Shown: positions 15,788 through 22,314 of the stretch, piece by piece
Position numbering within the stretch: position 1 is the first letter of the stretch
Layout of the letters: each line of letters opens with the position of its first letter
Assembly (NCBI GenBank): GCA_038227435.1
Contig: JBBRPW010000004.1
Coordinates: forward strand, 1-30,280
Reading direction: 5' to 3'
Origin: JBBRNV01 sp038227435
GTDB taxonomy: Bacteria; Patescibacteriota; Minisyncoccia; Phycocordibacterales; CALRBL01
Length of the DNA stretch: 30,280 nucleotides
Position numbers and translations under genes: made by a program
The notes under the pieces: model-generated
Told to the model about the DNA's origin: nothing
The model's database searches: none
What the model saw: only the letters and a program-made list of their open reading frames with translations

Positions 15788-16453
15788 TTACTTGGTTACA
15801 CTAACAGTAGATAGAATTTCTGCAAATAGTGGCTCAAAATTTTGAACAAGCTCTTGTTCGTATCCTACATCACATGTTGTATATGAACTTTTACACTGTT
15901 GGTCAAAATTGAAGGTAATTTGAGGATAGATTTGTACTAATTTTGCGCCTCCAGCCAGATCAGTAACTGCCTTATTCATCGTATAGGTATAGATAACACT
16001 TTGAGATCCGAGGGATCCATTTGCAGCAGAGTTAACAGATCTTGATCTTGTTAAACAAACAATACTTTCTCTATCTAAACTAGCTACAGAAACATTCCCA
16101 ATAATATCTTTACTACATAGGTCAAATGTTTTTTTATCAGTTAAAGTAATTGTCGGTTTTTTAATATTGTTTATTTGTGTTTTTAAATTGCTAGGATAAG
16201 AGATTGATAATATATGCCCAGCAAGAGAAAAAGTGTCAACATCCCAATCTTCGCGATTTGAACCTTGAAGTGAAGGACTGGTATTTCGATATTGGTACAC
16301 TTCCGCCTCGCTGCTATCTGCTACTTTTTGATATGAAGAATTATCGAACTCATTTTCGTGGTGAGTCCAATATATGTAAATTGTCGAAAGTGTTGCTCCC
16401 ATAATCAAAAATGAAAGAGCAATTTTCTTTCCATGAGAAAGATCGAGTGACAT
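15788..16453 (-). CDS. Hypothetical exported, membrane-anchored protein
   Basis: A 221-residue protein with a basic N-terminus (HGKK) and one hydrophobic helix (about 10-28), followed by a soluble exported domain. Four cysteines in the outer domain (in DLCSKD, IVCLTR, QQCKSS and TTCDVG) could form two disulfides. I do not recognise the family. It ends 47 nt before tsaD on the same strand. The start is supported by an extended -10 box, TGG-TAGAAT, 7 nt upstream. Confidence 0.7.
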   Translation of the reverse strand: MSLDLSHGKKIALSFLIMGATLSTIYIYWTHHENEFDNSSYQKVADSSEAEVYQYRNTSPSLQGSNREDWDVDTFSLAGHILSISYPSNLKTQINNIKKPTITLTDKKTFDLCSKDIIGNVSVASLDRESIVCLTRSRSVNSAANGSLGSQSVIYTYTMNKAVTDLAGGAKLVQIYPQITFNFDQQCKSSYTTCDVGYEQELVQNFEPLFAEILSTVSVTK

Positions 16454-16460
16454 ATACGTA

Positions 16461-16466
16461 ATTCTA
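16461..16466 (-). promoter_or_regulatory. Extended -10 box of the 15788-16453 gene, leaderless
   Basis: The minus strand reads TGG-TAGAAT, then 7 nt, then ATG. It lies in the divergent space shared with mscL. Confidence 0.5.
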
Positions 16467-16563
16467 CCAGATATTTTTTTATATGCATGCGATGATATAA
16501 TATGAGCGAATGAGAATGTTAAAAAACATTACAAAATTACAATTTTAGAAACTAATTAATTAT

Positions 16564-16968
16564 ATGTTACACGGATTTAAACAGTTTGTTTTACGAGGAA
16601 ATGTTGTTGATTTAGCAATCGGAGTAGTTATTGGAGCAGCATTTGGAAATGTGGTTACCGCACTTGTAAAAGATTTACTCACTCCTTTACTCGGAGCAAT
16701 TGCTCATGTTCCAGATTTTTCAGGATTAAAGTATACATTACGCGGAAGTGACTTTATGTACGGAGATTTTATCAACGCTCTCATCTCATTTATTTTAGTG
16801 GCGCTAGCTGTTTATTTTTTTGTTGTACTTCCTATGAATACACTTTTAATAAAAATGAAACGAAAAGATGCGCCACTTCCTCCAACCAGTAAAAAATGTA
16901 CTGAATGTTTGAGTGAAATCCCTCTTGAGGCCAGGCGATGTTCACATTGTATTCAACCTGTTCAATAA
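16564..16968 (+). CDS. mscL: Large-conductance mechanosensitive channel with C-terminal zinc ribbon
   Basis: MscL forms a pentameric pore that opens under membrane tension and releases solutes on osmotic downshock. The N-terminus (FKQFVLRGNVVDLAIGVVIGAAFGNVV) covers the amphipathic helix and TM1, and TM2 is at about 72-97 (ALISFILVALAVYFFVVLP). After the second helix the protein ends in a CxxC...CxxC module (CTEC at about 118 and CSHC at about 129), a small zinc ribbon in the cytoplasmic tail. The total length of 134 is normal. The gene is divergent from the exported protein at 16453; no Shine-Dalgarno is seen. Confidence 0.95.
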   Translation: MLHGFKQFVLRGNVVDLAIGVVIGAAFGNVVTALVKDLLTPLLGAIAHVPDFSGLKYTLRGSDFMYGDFINALISFILVALAVYFFVVLPMNTLLIKMKRKDAPLPPTSKKCTECLSEIPLEARRCSHCIQPVQ

Positions 16969-17053
16969 TTTTATTAAAAAATCCTTGCTTTTAATAAACA
17001 TTCCTTTATAACTAATAGGTGGGTATTCACATTATTAGTTAATATAAAATAAT

Positions 17054-17248
17054 ATGACTGATATAGATGATATAAAAGCAAAAGAAGCAGCGGCAATGGC
17101 TCAACAAGAAAAAGCTGATGCGGATAAAAAGGCAGCAGACGATGCGAGAGCTGCTAAAGAAGTTGATCTTGCTAAACAAGATCAAGCAGCAGATGCTGAA
17201 AAAGCACGAATTGCACATGAGAAAACAGAATTACATAAACAACCGTAA
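17054..17248 (+). CDS. Small Ala/Lys/Asp-rich helical protein, hypothetical
   Basis: 64 residues composed almost entirely of Ala, Asp, Glu, Lys and Gln in a pattern that predicts one long helix (KAKEAAAMAQQEKADADKKA and onward). It has no membrane segment. Low-complexity composition prevents family assignment. The gene is supported by an upstream TATAAA box 5 nt before the ATG and by a perfect hairpin terminator 14 nt after the stop. An overlapping +1 frame (17118-17312) runs through the terminator and is not credible. Confidence 0.6.
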   Translation: MTDIDDIKAKEAAAMAQQEKADADKKAADDARAAKEVDLAKQDQAADAEKARIAHEKTELHKQP

Positions 17249-17262
17249 CAAACAAGTAATTA

Positions 17263-17306
17263 AAACAAAAAGAGCTCGTACAAACGAGCTCTTTTTGTTT
17301 ATTTTT
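17263..17306. terminator. Bidirectional terminator between the 17054 gene and the SWIB gene
   Basis: A perfect 17-bp stem: 17263-17279 (AAACAAAAAGAGCTCGT) pairs with 17284-17300 around the loop ACAA. T-tracts lie on both strands, so it can end both the plus-strand gene at 17248 and the minus-strand gene ending at 17318. Confidence 0.93.
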
Positions 17307-17317
17307 TCTTAAAATTA

Positions 17318-17617
17318 TTAAGAAAGGTGTTTTGAAACAAGTTTTGTCATTTCAAACATAGAAACAACTTTCTTTCCTCCAAATACTTTTAGCATATTTG
17401 CATCTGCAACAATATTTCGTTTATTTTTTGGATCTTGTAAATCCGCCTTCTTAATGTATACCCAAAGTTTTTTAACAACTTCTGATCGGGGCATTGGTCC
17501 TGCTCCAACAACCATTGCTAGGTCCGCACTAATTTTCATAGGCTTCATGAATGCTGAGTTTGCTTTTCCTCCTGCTTTTTTAGCCACTACCTTTTTAGCT
17601 GCTTTTTTTTCTGCCAT
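17318..17617 (-). CDS. SWIB/MDM2 domain protein
   Basis: A 99-residue protein. Residues 1-20 form a lysine/alanine-rich tail likely to contact nucleic acid, and 24-98 form a complete SWIB domain: MKPMKISADLAMVVGAGPMP, then EVVKKLWVYIKKADLQDP, then the KNKRNIVAD and VFGGKKVVSMFEMTKLVSKHL segments, all characteristic. Such stand-alone SWIB proteins are common in Chlamydiae, plants and many CPR genomes. A role as a DNA-associated protein is assumed, not proven. It ends at a strong bidirectional terminator. Confidence 0.93.
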   Translation of the reverse strand: MAEKKAAKKVVAKKAGGKANSAFMKPMKISADLAMVVGAGPMPRSEVVKKLWVYIKKADLQDPKNKRNIVADANMLKVFGGKKVVSMFEMTKLVSKHLS

Positions 17618-17741
17618 AAATGTATTTATGTTTTATTTGTAATAATGTACGAGACTTTATTCGCTATAGAAGTTCGTATACCTATTATATGAGGTTTTTT
17701 GCCTATTGGCTATAGGTCTTCGAGGAGGAAAAAAGGGTATT

Positions 17742-18440
17742 TTAAAAATCAGTTTCTTTGCCCAATTCAAGCGCAATAAACTGAATACTATTTTTCGGAA
17801 GAAATTCACCCGGCAGTCTATTGGTTAAGCCATGACGAACAAGATTTCCATCATGCACCGGGAAGGCAATTTTAGGTTTTACTGCAAGCACATAGTCCAT
17901 TGCATTACTTATAGTGCACCAAGGTGCAGTAACAGGAAAAGCCAAAATATCGATTGAAACATTCGGAATCGTTGTTACCTCAAATGAGTCTCCTGGATAA
18001 AACATATTTTTATTAACAGATTCAGCTCCTGCTTCTGTACTCGTATTGTCAGTAAATAAGTATCCAGTATTTTCTACTTGTTCATAATCTCTAAAGATGG
18101 GAGCGTGTTTTGTTCCGTGTCCAGAAATAATTATTCCATTTGTATCAAATTCATTTGTTTTTTCATTTGAGTTTGAATCTATAACTTGATAGGGAATTGA
18201 TTCTTTATCGAGCATCTTTCCAACTGATTGATTACAAATTACTTTTGCTTTCGGATTATGCGAAAGAACCGTCATTAATGATTCAACATGAAGATGGTCG
18301 GTGTGTTCATGACTAATTACTACAAAATCAATATTCGTAACCTCGTTTTGTGCAGTCGTGTAATTTCCAGGATCGGTAAGGAAACGAGTTCCATTAATTT
18401 CGAGTAATAGGCAACAGTGCCCGAGTTTGGTGATTTTCAT
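17742..18440 (-). CDS. Metallo-beta-lactamase-fold hydrolase, UPF0173/UlaG-like
   Basis: A 232-residue enzyme. HEHTDH (44-49) is the HxHxDH zinc motif, the N-terminus MKITKLGHCCLLLEINGTRF resembles the opening of UPF0173-type hydrolases, and FYPGDSF, ILAFPVTAPW and FPVHDGN supply the later metal ligands (Asp and His) of the fold. The substrate is unknown. The start is supported by a perfect TATAAT box in an extended context 6 nt upstream. In this stretch, the 3' element of tRNA-Ser ends about 50 nt upstream on the same strand. Confidence 0.9.
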   Translation of the reverse strand: MKITKLGHCCLLLEINGTRFLTDPGNYTTAQNEVTNIDFVVISHEHTDHLHVESLMTVLSHNPKAKVICNQSVGKMLDKESIPYQVIDSNSNEKTNEFDTNGIIISGHGTKHAPIFRDYEQVENTGYLFTDNTSTEAGAESVNKNMFYPGDSFEVTTIPNVSIDILAFPVTAPWCTISNAMDYVLAVKPKIAFPVHDGNLVRHGLTNRLPGEFLPKNSIQFIALELGKETDF

Positions 18441-18446
18441 ATGAGT

Positions 18447-18452
18447 ATTATA
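18447..18452 (-). promoter_or_regulatory. Extended -10 box of the hydrolase gene, leaderless
   Basis: The minus strand reads TGA-TATAAT (perfect hexamer), 6 nt, ATG at 18440. No -35 is recognisable. Confidence 0.6.
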
Positions 18453-18489
18453 TCAATTATTTTAGGAAGGGGAGGGGAAGAGCTTGAAA

Positions 18490-18637
18490 GAAAGAGAGGG
18501 ATTTGATCCCTACGGGATCGGTACAGTCTTCGAATCAAAAAGAATTGCTTCGCAATTCATTTTGATATACTCAGACTTTTCAAATCCCGTAAAAACCTAA
18601 CGGTTTTTACTCTTCCGAAACTCGCGTTGCTCGTTTG
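18490..18637 (-). repeat. Structured element after tRNA-Ser: inverted and direct copies of the tRNA 3' end
   Basis: Read from the tRNA outward on the minus strand. A short imperfect hairpin (18618-18637) comes first. Then an inverted copy of the tRNA 3' end in two blocks: 8 nt (18610-18617, complementary to 18638-18645) and 10 nt (18579-18588, complementary to 18648-18657). The blocks are split by a 9-bp, 4-nt-loop hairpin (18589-18610). Next a nested hairpin: 18525-18529 with 18573-18577, 18534-18540 with 18560-18566, and 18542-18548 with 18552-18558. Then TGTAC, a GATCCC/GGGATC hairpin (18505-18519), and a diverged direct copy of the T-arm/acceptor (18490-18510). The element after tRNA-Glu has the same order of parts. 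Confidence 0.85.
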
Positions 18638-18724
18638 CGGAAGAGGTGGGATTTGAACCCACGAGGAGCTTTCACCCCTGCTGATGTTCGAGATCAGTGC
18701 ATTCGACCACTCTGCCACTCTTCC
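18638..18724 (-). tRNA. tRNA-Ser (anticodon CGA)
   Basis: A class II tRNA. Acceptor GGAAGAG/CTCTTCC, anticodon stem CTGAT/ATCAG with loop CTCGAAC (anticodon CGA, reads UCG), a long variable arm (about 18 nt), T-arm GTGGG-TTCAAAT-CCCAC, and discriminator G at 18638. No CCA is encoded. It is divergent from tRNA-Glu, with 125 nt of promoter region between them. Confidence 0.95.
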
Positions 18725-18728
18725 AATT

Positions 18729-18757
18729 GTTATTGTCGTTGTTACTACTTATATCAA
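18729..18757 (-). promoter_or_regulatory. Promoter of tRNA-Ser
   Basis: TTGATA (18752-18757), 17 nt, AATAAC (18729-18734) on the minus strand, placing the transcript start near the first tRNA base. Confidence 0.45.
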
Positions 18758-18773
18758 GATATAGTTAATAGGA

Positions 18774-18791
18774 GGCTTAACTAGGCCACTA
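18774..18791. promoter_or_regulatory. 18-bp motif shared with the ftsZ promoter region
   Basis: GGCTTAACTAGGCCACTA matches 16 of 18 bases of 25462-25479. In both places the minus-strand -35 box of the next transcript lies 16-18 nt downstream of the motif. It may be an activator or repressor site; this is inference. Confidence 0.35.
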
Positions 18792-18808
18792 TAGCACGGT
18801 AGGGGTAC

Positions 18809-18837
18809 TTTGAGAATTTATTATTTAGTGATATAGT
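18809..18837 (+). promoter_or_regulatory. Promoter of tRNA-Glu
   Basis: TTTGAG (18809-18814), 17 nt, TATAGT (18832-18837). The tRNA begins 13 nt after the -10 box. Confidence 0.6.
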
Positions 18838-18849
18838 CGAACACACATT

Positions 18850-18921
18850 GGCCCTATCGTCTAACGGTTAGGACGGAGCCTTTTCAAGGCTTAAATCAGA
18901 GTTCGATTCTCTGTAGGGTCA
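18850..18921 (+). tRNA. tRNA-Glu (anticodon UUC)
   Basis: Acceptor GGCCCTA/TAGGGTC with one G-T pair, D-arm GTC...GAC, anticodon loop TTTTCAA (anticodon TTC), T-arm CAGAG-TTCGATT-CTCTG, discriminator A at 18921. The gene does not encode CCA (it reads CAG), but a downstream copy of its 3' end does. Confidence 0.95.
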
Positions 18922-19087
18922 CAGATTTGGGCGCAGCACAAAGCTGCGACCCTAAGCGAGCAAACTGCTTTGCTCGCGTCAGAGAATCGAAGAGCTTTTC
19001 TATGTTTTGAGAATTCACAAAGTGAATTCGACAAAACAAGAAAAGGTGTACTGATCCTGTAAGGATCGATTCTCTGTAGGGTCACCA
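18922..19087 (+). repeat. Structured element after tRNA-Glu: inverted and direct copies of the tRNA 3' end
   Basis: In order: hairpin CGCAGC-ACAAA-GCTGCG (18932-18948). Then an inverted copy of the tRNA 3' end as GACCCTA (18948-18954) and CAGAGAATCGAA (18980-18991), together complementary to all 19 nt of 18902-18920. The copy is split exactly at the T-stem/acceptor border by a hairpin of 9 bp and a 4-nt loop (18956-18977). Then a nested hairpin (18995-19001 with 19039-19045, 19004-19009 with 19032-19037, GAATTCAC with GTGAATTC). Then AAAGGTGTAC, hairpin GATCC-TGTAA-GGATC (19053-19067), and a perfect 20-nt direct copy of the tRNA 3' end (19066-19085) that continues into CCA (19085-19087). Confidence 0.92.
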
Positions 19088-19094
19088 GTGAACG

Positions 19095-19122
19095 TTGTGA
19101 GTGTCGTGAACTTTGCTAGAAT
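19095..19122 (+). promoter_or_regulatory. Promoter of the 19129 gene, leaderless
   Basis: TTGTGA (19095-19100), 16 nt, extended -10 TGC-TAGAAT (19117-19122), then 6 nt to the ATG. It begins just after the CCA that ends the tRNA-Glu element. Confidence 0.55.
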
Positions 19123-19128
19123 ATTGAT

Positions 19129-19914
19129 ATGAAAAAATTGATGCAATTTGAGCTTCCGCACGATGATAATAATGGCGAAGCAATCCATAAACTAAAATAT
19201 GACGAGTACTTACCAGAAAAATTGACTGACTTCCTAAAGGGTTTAGACAATGACGGTGAAGAACTCGACACTGCAGATATAGATTGGAAACAATCTTACC
19301 TAATAGGTTTATTCACGGAATATGTAACATTTTTCATACGCAATCAAAACTTCTTAGATAATAATGATTTAGCAGTAAAAGCTAGTTGTGCACAAACTAA
19401 GGCTAGCCTTGATAAGGTAATTGAAGTAATAAGAGATTCAGAAAGTGAAAGGGATATTTTCGGTGCATTTGGCCACACCTTAGGTCACGCATTTAATGGA
19501 TTTGAGGAGCTGATTGAAAACAAATCATTAGAAACTGAAAAATTACCCGAGGCAATAAGAAAGATTCTTGAGTTCACTGCAAGCTTTAATGAAGCAATTG
19601 GGCAATTTGGAAGAGCATATCAATGTTATAAATATTCGTATCCAGAAAAATACATAGAAAAAATAGACAGCTTTAAAAGCGACAGAGAACCTGGTCCTGC
19701 TTTTAGTGCTTATCCCACAATATTAGTTACTGACGAAGATGGTGTAAAAAAAATTAAATCACAAAGAGTCATGGAAATGAAAGAAAAGTTCTTTGTTTTA
19801 ATCAATGAAATTAAAGATGAACCATTTATGAAAATTAACGCTGAAGAAGATGCAAAAGTTTTGGCAAAAAAGTGTTTAGAAATAGTAAACATGGAAAAAC
19901 ATTCAGAAAATTAG
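19129..19914 (+). CDS. Hypothetical soluble protein downstream of tRNA-Glu
   Basis: A 261-residue protein I do not recognise. It has no signal peptide or membrane segment and is mostly helical and acidic. A histidine pair in AFGHTLGHAFNGFEEL (about residues 120-135) resembles a possible metal site but is not a known motif. Residues 150-185 are aromatic-rich (RAYQCYKYSYPEKYIEK). Codon use is AT-rich like its neighbours. It is monocistronic with its own promoter, starting 41 nt beyond a displaced tRNA-Glu 3' end, the position cargo genes of tRNA-integrated elements occupy. The 245 nt after it (19915-20159) hold no gene; a 14-nt partial match to the tRNA-Glu end occurs at 19984-19997. Confidence 0.65.
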   Translation: MKKLMQFELPHDDNNGEAIHKLKYDEYLPEKLTDFLKGLDNDGEELDTADIDWKQSYLIGLFTEYVTFFIRNQNFLDNNDLAVKASCAQTKASLDKVIEVIRDSESERDIFGAFGHTLGHAFNGFEELIENKSLETEKLPEAIRKILEFTASFNEAIGQFGRAYQCYKYSYPEKYIEKIDSFKSDREPGPAFSAYPTILVTDEDGVKKIKSQRVMEMKEKFFVLINEIKDEPFMKINAEEDAKVLAKKCLEIVNMEKHSEN

Positions 19915-20159
19915 TAAGGTTAGTTTATTGATACTTGCTTTAATTTCATTCCTGCTCTTCACCAGTTCTGAAAACCACGCAACAGGGTCACAAATTTTGA
20001 GAAAACAAAAGGACAAATCATTTAAATAATAAAGTTAGTAAATACATATTAAATATGTTTTAATATCTTCAAGAAGAGAACATAGAGCAGGTAAGGATTC
20101 TAATTTAATATTTCGCTATTAATAATTGTTTGAGTTTTAGTAATAAAATAATAACGCCT

Positions 20160-21509
20160 ATGAAATATTTAAAAATGTTAACGAACAATAAGTGGGTTGC
20201 AAGCATCATACAAAATCCTGTGTGGCAGAAGTTTCCAGCATGGGCATGGGTTATTTTGGTAGTCGGCACGTTAACACTTTTTTTTGTGTTTATAAATTTG
20301 TTTACTTCACTTGGCAATGGAACTCCGCCACCACAATTACAAAATGATGTCTCTCTGGCTGACCCACGACAATTTGAAAAAGTTTTAGCCGCTTCAATTA
20401 ATTCAACAGTTGAACCAGGATCTCCAATAAAAATTTTAACGAACGGTCAAGAATTTTTGCCTGACCTTTTGTCAGAAATAAAAAATGCCACCCAATCAAT
20501 TTATATTACTGATTATATTTGGGACAATGGCGAATTCGGCAACACTCTTTTCAAAGCTTTAATTGAAAAAGCTAAATTGGGTGTAAAAGTACATATTTTG
20601 CTCGATGGTATATCGGGAAGCGGTGCAAATGATAAATATATAAAAGAGCTTAAAGACCTCGGAGGTAAGGTTGCATCTTTTCGACCTGTTAGTTGGTGGA
20701 ATATTTATAGATTGAATGGACGAACACACGTGAGAGATTTTGTGATTGATAATAAAACCGCCTACATTGGTGGAATGGCTGTTTCGGATGGATGGCTTGG
20801 AAATGCAACATCTTCAAAATCATGGCATGATTTCATGTTTAAAATAAGCGACGTTATGGCAGAAAGAGCAAATAAGATATTTAGTAATATGTGGAGTCAA
20901 ACTACAGGAGAAATTCTTCCAGTCACGGCTTCAAGTAGTGCCAAAAAAGAAAGTGACGGAGAGTTTGTTTCTCTGTTCTCATCACCATCACCCGATATGT
21001 CTTCTAATATGGAACACTTTATCTGGCTTTCGATCAAAGCCGCTCAAAAGTCTATCCACATTCAAAATCCTTATCTTATCCCTGACAAATCGATCCGAGA
21101 AGCTTTAGAGGAAAAAGCAAAAGCTGGAGTAGATGTAGAACTCATTGTACCAGGACCTAACACTGACGCTGTTTATACAAGATGGGCGAGTCAATCATTT
21201 TACTCCTCACTCTTAAAAGCGGGAGTAAAAATTTATGAATACCAGCCCTCTCGAATTCATACAAAGGCTATGACTATGGACGGCGCATGGTCTATTATCG
21301 GCTCTGCAAACCTTGATAATCGATCAAGTCAAATTAACCTTGAGGCAATAATGGGGGTTTACAACAAACAATTTGCAACCGATTTAGATTCTAAGTTTAT
21401 TCAAGATCGCGAAAAATCAACAGAAATTACCTTAGACGAATGGAGTAAGAAATCATTCCTGATGTTCCCAATCCGACAGTTTTCTCGTTTATTTGTCCGT
21501 CAGTTTTAA
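20160..21509 (+). CDS. Phospholipase D superfamily protein, probable cardiolipin synthase
   Basis: A membrane-anchored enzyme of 449 residues from the ATG at 20160 (an in-frame TTG at 20130 is less likely). One transmembrane helix (about 27-50) anchors two PLD domains. The first HKD motif, at about 189, reads HVRDFVID, with Arg in place of Lys but His and Asp in register, followed by IGG. The second, at about 367, is canonical: HTKAMTMD, then GSANLDNRS. Bacterial enzymes of this type join two phosphatidylglycerols, or related donors, into cardiolipin. The Arg variant in the first motif is seen in some cardiolipin-synthase subgroups. It is transcribed in the same direction as the next gene, 37 nt downstream. 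Confidence 0.88.
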   Translation: MKYLKMLTNNKWVASIIQNPVWQKFPAWAWVILVVGTLTLFFVFINLFTSLGNGTPPPQLQNDVSLADPRQFEKVLAASINSTVEPGSPIKILTNGQEFLPDLLSEIKNATQSIYITDYIWDNGEFGNTLFKALIEKAKLGVKVHILLDGISGSGANDKYIKELKDLGGKVASFRPVSWWNIYRLNGRTHVRDFVIDNKTAYIGGMAVSDGWLGNATSSKSWHDFMFKISDVMAERANKIFSNMWSQTTGEILPVTASSSAKKESDGEFVSLFSSPSPDMSSNMEHFIWLSIKAAQKSIHIQNPYLIPDKSIREALEEKAKAGVDVELIVPGPNTDAVYTRWASQSFYSSLLKAGVKIYEYQPSRIHTKAMTMDGAWSIIGSANLDNRSSQINLEAIMGVYNKQFATDLDSKFIQDREKSTEITLDEWSKKSFLMFPIRQFSRLFVRQF

Positions 21510-21546
21510 TGTGTCAGCTATTAGGTGCTGCACCGTCACTATATAT

Positions 21547-22293
21547 ATGAATCCAAAACAAAACTCAGTTGGCGTAGGTGCCATTGCCTTAATTATCGTT
21601 TTAATCATTGTAGGCCTTTTAGTATATACATTCAGTATGAATGGGCGTATTGGCTACGATGATTCAAATATTAATCAAAACGCAACCACAACTAATGGAA
21701 ATAATACAACCTCGAGCCCTAATGATTTAGTAATTCAAAATTACGTAAAAAATAATATTTCTACACTTGCTCCAAAACCAGCAACGATGGGAGGAACATT
21801 TTATGTAACAAACATTACGGCCCAAGGAGGCGTAGGAACTGTTTCTTATGAAGACGGCCATTCTGCATACGTTGCAGACTTTACGTATAATATCGATGGT
21901 AACGGAATTCCTGCGGTAGTTTCATTTACTCTTCGAAATCAAGGTGTGAGCACAGCAACATCGAGTGTAAAAATTAATCAAAATATCGTACTTCGAGTAG
22001 GTGAAAGTTCAATAATTAAAGATACTGATTTCAGAATTACATTTAACAGTATGCCTACTGATAATAGATGTCCAGTAGATGTTCAATGTATCCAAGCTGG
22101 GGCAGTAACCTCAAATATTACACTTGCAACGTCTAACACAAGTAGCACGTTTAACCTACCATCCGATCAGGTTCCGGCATCTTTCGGATCTTATAAAGTT
22201 TCTATTATAAAAGTGTTACCAGTACAAAAATCAAGAGTACAAATAAGCCAAGGGGACTATGTTGTAACTTTCCATATCGAATCTACAAATTAA
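21547..22293 (+). CDS. Hypothetical exported, membrane-anchored protein
   Basis: 248 residues from the ATG at 21547; a longer frame from 21493 begins with TTG and overlaps the preceding gene, so I reject it. One transmembrane helix (about 8-30, VGAIALIIVLIIVGLLVYTF) is followed by an Asn/Thr/Ser-rich linker (40-60) and an exported beta-rich domain. The segment NRCPVDVQCIQAG resembles the RCPxxVxCxxxG motif found in several families of secreted bacterial proteins; the two cysteines could form a disulfide. Function unknown. It is convergent with the thioredoxin-reductase-like gene. Confidence 0.7.
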   Translation: MNPKQNSVGVGAIALIIVLIIVGLLVYTFSMNGRIGYDDSNINQNATTTNGNNTTSSPNDLVIQNYVKNNISTLAPKPATMGGTFYVTNITAQGGVGTVSYEDGHSAYVADFTYNIDGNGIPAVVSFTLRNQGVSTATSSVKINQNIVLRVGESSIIKDTDFRITFNSMPTDNRCPVDVQCIQAGAVTSNITLATSNTSSTFNLPSDQVPASFGSYKVSIIKVLPVQKSRVQISQGDYVVTFHIESTN

Positions 22294-22314
22294 TTAAAGA
22301 TTCGTTATTAACTT

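Noticed and set aside
16968..17000. Terminator after mscL
   Set aside because: TTATTAAAA/TTTTAATAA can pair, but the stem has no G-C pairs and no T-tract follows.
18891..19085. Small open frame over the tRNA-Glu element
   Set aside because: It runs across the tRNA and its inverted copies; the element is explained by RNA/DNA structure.
18850..19087. tRNA-Glu interrupted by an intron, with 19066-19087 as the 3' exon
   Set aside because: The tRNA is already complete at 18921, the duplicated 20 nt are present on both sides, and I see no group I core elements. Displacement or a structured tail fits better.
18490..19087. CRISPR array or integron cassette array
   Set aside because: Repeats are tRNA-specific, few and not regularly spaced, and no cas or integrase gene is present.
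21493..21546. Extension of the exported protein to a TTG start
   Set aside because: It overlaps the end of the phospholipase D gene and lacks a start signal; the ATG at 21547 gives a normal membrane-anchor N-terminus.
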